Source of the DNA: Xenopus tropicalis
Taxonomy: Eukaryota; Chordata; Amphibia; Anura; Pipidae
Direction: 5' to 3'
Assembly (NCBI RefSeq): GCF_000004195.4
Contig: NC_030677.2
Span: 69,278,222-69,342,221, forward strand
Length of the DNA: 64,000 bases
Every line of letters starts with the position of its first letter. The stretch's first letter is position 1. Made by a program: the position numbers and the translations under genes. The notes beneath the pieces are model-generated. The model was not told the DNA's origin. It saw nothing but the letters and a program-made list of their open reading frames with translations, and made no database searches. Positions 12,401 through 24,400 of the stretch are shown in pieces.

Positions 12401-15400
12401 AAAAACAAGTTGAGGAAGAGCAAAGGGTATTAGATTATGAGATAGGTCCTACTGCAACTCCAGTTGCAGATGATGAGGAAATATCACATGTAATTGAGAG
12501 GACCCCAATTAGATCAATAAAAGATGAGGTTCAAGCTCTGCAAACACAGGTTGATGAAGGGCCAAAAGCATTAGATGATGATGAAACAGGGCTTACTACA
12601 ACTGTAATTACTGGTGCTAAGAAAGTATCACCTGTAGTTGAAGAGACACCAATTGGATCAATAAAAGATAAAGTAAAAGCTCTTCAAAAACGAGTTGAGG
12701 AAGAACAACATCCCCCTTCAAGTAAACCAAGTAAAGTACAAATAAAACAAGCTTCTTTTGAGTCTGTTACAGAGCAAAAAGTTCAGATAGGTAAACCTCC
12801 CATTTCATCCTCTGCTAAAACAGAAAGACTGGAAGAAACTATGTCTGTTCGGGACCTAATGAAAGCATTCCAATCAGGTCATGATCCTTCAAAGGAAAGA
12901 TCTGGACTTTTTGAGCATAAAACTGTAAAATCTACAATTAAACTATGTGAATCTGAACAGGGGGAAGTACTTAAAACCTACACATTCCAAGATTCTGAGG
13001 ATCTCTGTATTGTTAAAGATGGGATACAGGTTGAATATTCAGAAACAGAGACAGAATTACGACACCATGAAAAAGAAAAACTAATGCTAACAGAAACTAC
13101 AGGTTTAGAGGCTGAGTTAGGAATGACAAAAGAGGAGTTCCATATAACTGAAAAAACATCAGAACATAGAGTATGTGAGTTATCAAAACCCATTTGTTCA
13201 TTATATAATGGAGAAAGTACCAAACATTCTAAAGTGAGAACAAGCAGTAGTGACCAGGATGTGGATCCACAAATTAGCCCAGATAGAAAAACATCCACAG
13301 ATTTTTCTGAAGTTATTAAAGAGGAACTTGAGGATAATGACAGATATCTACAGTTCAAACTTCTTACAGAATCTGAAGGTGCTCAGTTAAATTTAGATCA
13401 AGTTCTCATTAGTCCGTTCAATATTACATTTCCTTCTGACTACGAGACAGAGGGATATTTACCAGGTTTACATTTACAAAGTGGTACATTTGATGATAGT
13501 TCAGATAGCCTTAAACATGAAGGAGTAGCAGATTCTCCTGGCAGTTTATTGGATGGAACCCCTCAGATGAGTTCTGAGGATAGCTTGAAACATGAAGGTC
13601 TAGCTGAAACTCCAGGGACTAGCCCTGACAGCCTGTCATGTCCCCCTAAGAAATCTGACAAACAGACTGATGAAGGATTAAAGACACCTTCAAATATAGT
13701 ATCAAAGCCAAGTTCAACATTTGTTGATCATGATCAACTGCTGACTCAGGCCCACATCGATTCTGTTGAAAGTGAGAGAGAAATATTAGAAAATGTGTCT
13801 GAGGATGGTCAAACAGAAATGTCAAGTACTATGAAAAATATCTGTACAGAACAGTCTTTTGTGACAGAAAAGCTTGCAGGATGTATTGAAGTAACAGAGA
13901 TTAATGAAGATAAAAATGAACATTCTGTTTCAGTTAAAGGACACCAAGGACTGGAACTTGTTCTCTCTACTCAAAATGAAGAACCTAACAGTCCAGTAGC
14001 AGATGAATCAATTGCAATTAGTCATAAAGATTCTTTGGAATCAAGTCCGGTAGTAGAAGACAACTCTTCACACAAAACCCCAGATTCTTTAGAGCCAAGT
14101 CCAACAAAGGAATCTCCATGTTGTGATTCCCTTGAAAGCAGTCCTGTAGAACACACAATCAAATTTGGCATACTGTTAAACTCAGCTGCCATTTACACTA
14201 GTCTGAAACCTGATTTAAACACAGAAGTAACATCATTGCGCTCTAGAATTCTCAGGGACCCAGATGGAAGTGCTGAAGATGATAGTGTAGAACAGACATC
14301 CCTTATGGAAAGTTCAGGGAAAAGCCCACTTTCTCCTGATACTCCAAGTTCTGAAGAAATAAGTTATGAAGTCACTCCCAAATCACAAGATTTACAGGCA
14401 TTTTCAATGCTTCCAAAGCCAGGGACAATTCCAGAAGTTGCTGAAGAACCAGAAGAGGATTCGGAAAGGGAGCCGAAGAGAAGATTTACACCGGAAGAAG
14501 AAATGTTCAAAATGGTCACAAAGATCAAAATGTTTGATGAACTTGAACAAGAAGCAAAGCAAAAAAGAGAATGCAAAAAGGAGTCAAGGCATGATGAATG
14601 TACATCATCTGATTTAAGCAATTCGAATGGTGATGATTTAGAAGGGGCTGACATAAAATTAGTACAAGATAATGATGTACAAATTGTAGTCATGGCAGTA
14701 GAAAGCAGAAAAAGTTCTTCATCTTCAGAAAGTGAACCTGAGTTAACTCAGCTGAAAAAAGGAGCAGATTCTGGACTCTTGATGGATCCTGTAATCAGAG
14801 TTCAACCTCCCTCACCGTATGCACCCAGTTCTAGCTCAAGCCCTGAAGACACAGCCTTTCAACCAATTGCAATAGCACAGGATTCTTTCAAAGCAGAAGA
14901 TAGTCAACAAAATTATGTTAGCACTATAGATAGAAAGCTGGAAGATGTAAATACTCATGATAGCTTACATTTTTCAAATGAGGATGTCACTACTATTATA
15001 CCTTGTTCAGCTGACATAGAAGTAGGACAGATGGAGGGTGCAGAAAAGAGTGAGCCAGTAAGTTCTAAAGGACCAGCAGAAAAAAGTATTGCATATACCA
15101 CATATTTAACAGAGGAGAAGAGACCTGAAGAGAAAATTCAGACCTTGCCACATGATTTCCATCATAGTGAATCACCTGAAGGTGATGTTTATTCAGATTC
15201 CAGTACACAGGATTCTTTCAGTGTAGTCAAGGGTAAACAAACATATGATGATATGATAGAACAAAAAGATGAAAACCTACATTTTTCAAGTGAAAAAAAG
15301 TCAGAAACTAGCAGACTAGTTCTGAGAAGTACTGGGTCTGCTACAGATTTAACTGATGAGAAGAAGAGCTATGAGGAAATTGTTGGTTTGGAATGTATAC

Positions 15401-18400
15401 CATCTAGTGATTTTATATTTTCTAATGCACAGGATGGTTCCCATCATAGTGAATCAGATGATAATGTGGAAAATATACCAATTAATGATGGTTCATGTCA
15501 AAGTGCACAGGACAGGAGTATCTCTGTCAGTGCCGATGAAATAGATGATGTGCAGATGGAGAGTGCTGATGAAAGTGAGCTAGAAAGCCCCAATGCACCA
15601 GGAACACAACATATTTTTAATACTTCATGTTTCACTGATGGTGAAAGAAGACAAGAAAATGTTGTGACGGATGTCTTATCTGTTTTTCATCATACTGAAT
15701 CCTCTGAAGAGAACGTTGGTTTAGAATGTGTACCTCTTGCTGAAAATATATCGCCAAGCTTACTTGATTCTTTTAAATCAGAAGAGTGTCAGCTTAAATG
15801 TGCTGATACTCTAGAAAATGATCTTAACAAGCATATGGATATTGAACTTTCATGTGATGGAAACATTAGTGCACATGAAATAGATGATGTACTGATGGAA
15901 AGTGGAGAGGATAGCCCTGTTAACAAAGTAGCAGAAAGTGTTGCATATACTTTTTTAACTGATGATAATGAAATCACAGAAAAGTATGCAGATACCATTC
16001 TACATGATTTCCATCACAGAGGACCATCTAAAGAAGATATTGGTTTGGAATGTAGACCTCCTGCTGATCTTATATCTCCCAATGCACAAGATTTTTACAA
16101 AGGAGAAGAGAGTGAACAAACATTTTATGGCACCTTAGAGACAGAACAGGAAGATTGGGATATTTTCAGTATTCCTGCCAATGCAGATGAATTAAATGAA
16201 ATGCAGACAGAAAGTCCACATGAAGGTGTGTCCAAAAGCCCAGATGCACTAATACTGAAAAATAATGTATCTGTTACACATTTAACTGAGTGTGAGGAAA
16301 CAGTAAAGAAAGTGGAGGCCATACCACATGATTTATGTCATAGTGATATACTTGAAGATCATATTGCATATCCCATTGTACATGAGGCAGAAGAAAGTCA
16401 AGAGAAATGTAAGGGCACTAAAAAAATAGAACAGGAAGATATTAAAAAGCATTTTCCAAGTGATGAAATCACAAGTACTCCTTATACTGTTGATGAAATA
16501 CATGATGATGTGCAGATGGAGAGTGCACATGAAAGTGTAATAGAAAGCACTTATGGATCAGTAATGAGTAGTAACAGTGTAGAAATTATTCAGGAACATT
16601 ATACCACTATGTGCCTAGAACATATTCCAGATGACTATATTACACAAAAAACTCAAGATTCTTATGTGATATCACCAGTTAAAAGTGATTGCATAGAAAC
16701 TGATAGGACATCTGATACAGTTTTCTGTACTTCCCCCACGTTTTTTCAAAATGTGGAGAATAACATATCATTGGATAGTGCAGCAGAGGTTGAAACTAGC
16801 ACTTGTGATCCAGCAGTAATAAGTCCATATGAAAATGTTCCATCGGGCCATTTTTTCACCAGTCAGGATATTTTGTTAGAGACAGAGGAAAAACAAAATA
16901 TATCAGCAACCTTCATTAATGCTGAAGAAAAAGTGCCTATAACTCAAACAAATAGTGATATATTTGGTGAAGACCTCACACAAGAAGAAAGTGATACATG
17001 TTCAGCAGACCATTTGCATTCCAGCACAAAACATACATCTTGGTGTTCATCAGCTAGCAGTGAAGAAGAAGTATGCTGTCCCACAGCTGAATTATCAAGT
17101 AATACATCAGATGATCAATTTAACAAAGTAATTATAACGAGACCTGATGCAGACTCTGATACTTGGAGCTGTATAAGAGAAGATGATGAAGCTTTTGAGG
17201 CAAGAGTGAAAGAAGAGGAACAGAAGATATTTGGTCTAATTGCTGACAAACAATCCCAGGGCACAACTCCTGATACCACTCCTGCACGTTCACCTACAGA
17301 GGATGGCACACCAACCAATGAACAAAATCCTTTTTTGTTTCAAGAAGGTAAGCTTTTTGAAATGACTCGCAGTGGAGCTATTGATATGACCAAAAGGAAT
17401 TATGCGGATGAAAGCTTCCACTTTTTTCAGATAGGTGAGCATTGTGGTCAAGAGGCCATAATCGAAGAAATCAAAGAGGAGAGTGGAGAGGAGGAATCAG
17501 TGAACCCTGATGATTTTCCAGATCTTTTAGCTACCGAAGACTTTGATAATGTAACTGAGGAGCCACAAGACACTTGTGAAACCTTGTATGACACTGATCT
17601 TAATTCTGATGATTTATGCTTAGCATCAGTTGATGACAATGACAGAGAAGAAACAAGGACAGATCAAAAATCTAGGATTCCCATTAAGATGGGAATTGCT
17701 GCCTCTTCAGCACCATCCAAGCCATTTGCTTCAGAAATTCCTCTTAGTGAGGAGCAGTTAACATCTAGTAGTTTACAGGACTCATCCCCTTCACCACCTG
17801 AATGTGTGGTAAATCTGCAAAACAATTTTATACCTTTTGCTAAATTGGAGTGTGCTGAGCGAGGTGATTCTCCTGATTCTTCACCAGAAGAACAAAAGTC
17901 AATTATTGAAATCCCAACAGCCATTATGGAATGTGGTTCCTCTGCTTCAATTAAGTCCAAAATCCCTGTAAGAGCTGTATCTGAAGAACCCTCACATACA
18001 TTCAGTATTGGCAGTGAATCAACTTGTCCAGCTGATGACCATATTTATTTGGAAGATCAAAAGCCAAAATCAAAGATACCTGTCAAAACATCCTTACCAA
18101 AAGCAGAGCAACATTTTCCAATCACAGATACAAGTCTTAAAATGTCCGAAGATAACAGTAAGTTACCTTTGAAACAGGATAGAAGCAAATCTGAATCAGA
18201 CTCATGCTCATCTGTTGATATTAAAACCAGACGTTCTGTGAAAACTAAAAGTTGTACAGAGACTTTTTATGAGAGCACTGAAAAATCAACTTGCTTTTTT
18301 GAAGAGGAAACAAGTGAAGCCACTAAACCAAAGTCATATTCTTCTAGATTACCAGTTAAAGCCAAGAATAAATCTGCCTCCCAAATAAAGACCAGTACTA

Positions 18401-21400
18401 CAACTGATGATCAAGAACAGTTTTTTGAAATATATAAAAACTCCATTGACTTCTTTGAAGAGATAAGTGATGAAGCTTCGAAACTGGTTGATAGACTGAC
18501 ACAAGCAGAAAGTGAGCAAGAACCTGTATCTGATGATGAGAGTAGTGCCTTTGAAATCTCAGTGATTGAAAATGTTCCAGCACCTGATTTTCAGCAGTCT
18601 GTTCCTGAAGATATCTTTGACACAAGGCCCATATGGGACGAGTCTGTTGAGACTCAAATTGAACGCATCCCTGATGATCATAGCCATGATAATTTTCAAG
18701 GTATTTGGCATCACCATGGGGGTTTACCCTGTCCAATGCATGCCATAGATTATCTGTGTTTTGTGGAACATGTCCTTTAGTTGTTTTGTGAATGAAGCTG
18801 TGTTTGTGCACGTCATGTCTGTGTATCTTCATATGTTACTATTTGTATAAAATCTCAAGATTGGGTAATTTTTGCTTTTGTTGTTGATAAAATTTTATAC
18901 AGTGTGGAATAAGTCTTTTTTGTGAAGGCATACAAGCATTTGGGCTTTGGTATCTTTGATTTAAATATGTTAGGCACACAAATTATGCTTTTATACATAA
19001 TACAAAATGATGGTTTCTTTTGGCTGTCAGTACTAAACTAAAACCCTTGGGGGGCAGGCACCGAGTAATAAGTATGCACTGTGGCAAGACAAAACTCCAT
19101 TTAGTAGAATTATCTTCTTTCATTATAATTTTAGGTGTGTTCCCTTAATTCTCTGTAGCTCATAAATGGAAAAAACTAAATGCCTTTTTACCCAGGTGAT
19201 AGAAACAGCATTCAAATAAACTTTTTCACAGTTTTCTTAAATTACAGCAATAGGTGTTTCTTGAAAGTCCAATGATTCACTTGTGTGCACCAAGCGTTTA
19301 CTGAATATTTCAATGCAAAGCAAATACTTTAAAGTATTTATAAGGGTTAGTTGCCTTAAAATTAACTTTTAGCATTGGGTAGACAGAAGGATTTTAAGAA
19401 CATTAGTCACTGGTCTTCATCTTTTTGTCTTTCGTGGCTCTTGCATTCTTTACATTTTTGTTCTGATGTGCTAGTATTTGCATTTAAAGTAGACTGTTAG
19501 GGGCACATTCATGAAAGTACAAGTTCGAATCCCGAAATGGGAAAAATTCTTATTGGATACGATAATTTCTGGAGCTGCAGAGTGCCATTGAGTCCTATGG
19601 GAGGCTTCCAAAATCATGCACAAAAGGATCAAAGTCAGAAAGGTTTTCCTGCCGTTTACGATCGTTTCAATGCGAAAATTTCGTGACTTTCGATCACCAA
19701 TACGATATTATCATGACTATTCCAATTTTTTCGTTACCATTTTCGTGATATTTGCGATCATCAGAAATTATCGTATCTAATCCGGATTTTTCCCATTTCG
19801 GGATTCGAACTTGTACTTCGATGAATCAGCCCCTAAGTGTATTCAAGCTCCTAGCAACCCAAGACTAACTTGCTACCCTCTACATTTTCATTTGCTACTA
19901 AATAAGAAATCTTTATTTTAACATAAGGCAGGTTTTTTTCCAATGATTAAACCATTCAGTGAATTAATTGCAGGAAACCTTTTTTTTTTAAAAAGAAATA
20001 GAGAATTAAGATTTGCCTTAAAGGGGACCTGTCACCCAGACATAAAAATCTGTATAATAAAAGTCCTTTTCAAATTAAATTAATTAAAACATCCATACCT
20101 GTTATAAAGGGATTAAAAAATCTCAGCTGTCAGTCATATATTGCATGCCCCGCCCCTATACCTCAGGCACAGAGGTGGGGCAGGCAATTGTTTTAAGTTT
20201 CCATTCAGCACTTGTTAGATGCCACTGCCCTCTTCACATTCCCTGACCCTCCTCACGTTCTTTGATAGTGTAGCTTGTGCATGTGTTTGTGCATTAAGTC
20301 CCCCATTCTGGCGCATACACAAGATTTTGTGATAAAGCAAAAATTGCCTTAATACCAGTGTCCACAAAATGGCACCTGCCTGCTTGCTGTGATTGTATAA
20401 TTCCATGATTGGAGGAAACAAAATTTAAATCATTTATAAATTGTAATGAAAGTTTATTTTGCTTGACAAACACAATCGACAAGAACTTGGAATTATTTCA
20501 TAGGGTGACAGATTCCCTTTGAGTTTGTATAAAATATAGGAATATTATTACTGACTAAACCAGTGTAGTACAATTTCTCCATCGACACCAAAGCTCAATG
20601 TCTTTTGCCCTCACAAATATGATTCAACCATTGCTATTCTTTATTGTCTCGTGTAATACAGTGGTGGCACCTATACTTCATATTTATTTTACTGTGATGA
20701 TAAATTTCTGTTTTCTTTTTCAGCTTTATAAAAAAAAACCAATTCTAGATTTCAGGTCCATCACACCATTATATGGTTTTATATTTGGTGTATAATAGTA
20801 TAATAGTAAACCTTATTTTTTCCCCTTAATTTTTCCATATACTTCAAAACTGCACTGAATTAAAATATTAGAAAAGACTTCTACCTTACTGTAGGTAAGA
20901 TCACTAGTTAAAAATGTATGCAAACTGACAAACACATTTACTATAGTCAGAGGTGTTTAATTACACCCTTAGACCCTAAACTATACACAAAGCGTACTTG
21001 ACACACAAGGAAGGGCCATGCAGTGGTAACCCACATATTGCCCATGTGCTACCTTGCCAGCTTTTTTTTAACCTTGCTCCCATGAAGTAAATCATGTCTA
21101 AGTACAGTAACTACTCATCAATGGGGTTTATGTGTCATCATCACATAGACTGGCTTACTTCAGAGTATTGACAAACTCTGATGACTAGCATGCTTAAGGC
21201 CAGGTATACAGATTTATCCCATGAAGTCTTATCCCATTAAATCAGAAATTACATTTTAATCTTAGTGCAATTTGGATGCATAGAAAAATGTAAGGTTTAC
21301 TAGATGACTTTTGCACCAGCTATAAAAAATTCAATTTTCAACAATTTCTGAGACCTATTTTATGCATTTTAATACAATATATATCCTAAAACTTTGCTTT

Positions 21401-24400
21401 AGTTGTATCCAAAGCATTAAAGTATTATGTTTGTTGTTAAAGCTTATTATCATAAACATATGATTCTGCCCCAAAGAATGCAGATTAAAAAAACTTCCTG
21501 CCGAGAACTATATGAGATAGCCCAAATGATTTCTCAGGACACCATAGCTCTGTCTGGAAGCATTTTCTCCTCTATATTTTAAACCTATAAAGGCATTGTG
21601 ACACCATGTCACGAGAAGTCATATTTTTTTATAGCAATGCCCTTTGTACCTATGTGTATTTCCCAAGTTCAAACAGCCACAGCCTGAATTTCAGGGCCAC
21701 TAAATAGAACTGCAGCATAATGTTATCACTTTTACAGCTGCAAAGACTAACAGTTTGGAGATTTATCATAAAAATTTTAAATGTAATACAATTCAAAATA
21801 TTAAAAAGATTGAACAGCTTGAATGGGTAGGAATCTTGCAGGAAACCTGCATGACTCTTAGTTTGATTTCTGCCCCATGGTGTTAAGATATTGTGAAGTA
21901 ATTTTGCTTTAATTTATCATTATTTGTCTCCAAGTTTTTATGAAGTTTTGTTAGATCTAGTAGTCCAGGGGGATAAAATAATGTCACTGAGTACCTGAAC
22001 AACCAGTTGCGGTCATAACTGATCGTCACCAGGACAGGGAAAATTCCCTAGGTTTTCATATAACCTGTGTTGGGAGATTACATGAGTCTATGTCAGCATA
22101 GTATTCCAATGGTTCTATGTACAATTCTGCAGGCACATTTTTTTTATCCCTTTAATTTGCTTATTTTCAAATGGTTCCAACTCCTCAAGTTACAGTTTAG
22201 AAAATATTTCCAAAAATATTTTAAAATCATTTGGGATAGCACTCATATTTATGTTCAGTTTTCTACTTACTATGTTTAGTCTGCCTGTTCTCCATAACTG
22301 GTATGTGTGATTACTATGTTTTTGTACATCTTTTATTGAAACATAGACTGTTCCAAGTGCAGATTAGTAATTAACGAACAACTTTAGACAAGGTGATCTA
22401 AATTACAGAAGACCCCTTATCCAGAAACCCCCTGGTCCCAAGCATTCTGGATAACAGGTCCCATACCATAAAATAGCATTCTGACGTTATTCTCTGTTTC
22501 TTTCCCAACCCTGTGATATGAAAGTTGATGGATAGATGGAATAACATGTATTAGTAGATTTAGCATATACAAAGGAGGTTTCATAATAATACACAGCATG
22601 GAAAATCTCTAATTTGGAGGTATGTTAAACAATGTGTGGTGCGGCTGCAGTTTAAAAACTATCAGAAATAATGCCTTCTAGTGGTATTATTAGTGGTGTT
22701 TGCAAGAACGTATAGGGTAATGTGTCAACTGTTCTGTAGAAGTACCTCAACTTGTAGTACATATGTGCTGAGAGGGCTAAGAGTTTTTAGTTTTTTTAAC
22801 TTGTTTCTTAAATTCTTAAGAGCTGCAAAAAGGTAAGTCTGGTAAATATCTGTGTAATGGAAAAGTGGTGAGTATTAATGCTACTCTAGTTGGATATAGA
22901 CAAAGTCCGATAACTTCCATAACTGATTAGATTTTCTATATTTTTTGATACAGTAGATTTCCGGGAAGATGACAGGACGGAGGAAAGACTTGCACATATT
23001 GCTGATCACCTAGGCTTCAGCTGGACAGGTACATATTGCTAAACTGTGGTTAGTTGTAATTACATTTGAAGAGGTGTTGTTTCCTATTTATCAACACATT
23101 TTATTAAAGCCATTCTCTATTTAGTACCCAAGTCTGCTCTAAAAAAGATTACAAATATCTTAGTTTCCTTTAAAAAATCCATATCTAAAGGTTCAGTCTT
23201 TGTAAACTGGTAACATCGCACTTTTCGGTCTGCTTTGCGACACTGATTGTTTCCATTGTCTGAAATGTCAACTGTTCAAATTTGGGAGACTCCCCTACTT
23301 GCTGCTCTGAAATTACATATAACTAAAAATGGAGCATGAAACCAACCTCAGATCAGGATGTGTGTCTTCAATTTTAAACATTTGTCAACCACCATCTGTG
23401 GAAGTCAAATTGCCTTTCCCTCTCACTTCCCATTCAAATTAATAGTAAATGCCAATAGGAATATAAGTTATGTATTGCAAATAACTTGTCTGCGAAATTG
23501 TACAAAATAAATGTTATTTTTATTTTGATGGTTTTTGATTTGTAAAATACAATTGCAGTAATAAACTGAATTTCTTATATACCAATAGATTATGTTATCA
23601 GATTATGAAATGTACATGTGGTTATCAGGTTATGACATTTACAGGTGGTGTCAATATTTATTTTACAACTGAATTCTGCTTTCTAGAGCTAGCAAAAGAA
23701 CTGGACTTTACAGAGGAACAAATTCAACAAATACGAGTTGAAAACCCTAATTCATTACAGGACCAGAGCCATGCACTTCTAAAGTATTGGTTGGAAAGAG
23801 ATGGAAAACATGCCACGGGTAAAGCTTTTATAATACAGTTACTCTGATCACAGATGGTATAACAGAATGTATTTCCAGAAGGCGCTGGAAAAACAAAAAT
23901 ATACACATAGATTCATGGTTGGGCTGAAAAACAGACAACTATCCATCAAGCCATCAAGTTTAAGCCTTCAGCGTATCTCCTTAATCATTAACCTTTTCTG
24001 CAATCCTTACCAGTGACTTTATCGCACCTCATCAGAGGTTGCAATTAAACTTGTCTGGCAGAACTGATTGAACATAAAACCCAGGCTTGCGCATACTCTT
24101 ATAACTGTGAAAGCTTTCCTACCTAAGATTTCAAGCTAACTGGCCTACGGTTACCCTTTTTAGATATGTCAGACTACCCAGATTTGTCAGACTACAGAGT
24201 GTTTGGTGGTCAGGGGCCACCAAAAGGTTTAGACTTAGGGCCCAAATGATTTTCCCTCCTCTCTTTATTGTCTTTCTTTATTATCTTACATATTATAATC
24301 TCCTTCCATATCATACCATGTTATAGTCATATAAGGCAAATAGGTGATCAGGAGGACTCATTGACACCTGGGCCAACCACGTTTGGCAGTCCGATTCTGC

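Noticed and set aside
18701..18780. Giant-exon frame continuing to a stop at 18780 (26 extra codons), as an alternative C-terminus
   Set aside because: The GT at 18701 joins in phase to the conserved exon at 22954, and no AATAAA follows closely. The extra codons look like ordinary intron read-through.
12978..18832. Minus-strand frames of 60-144 codons opposite the giant exon
   Set aside because: These Ser-rich antisense frames arise from the Glu/Asp/Ser-rich codons of the giant exon and end at random.
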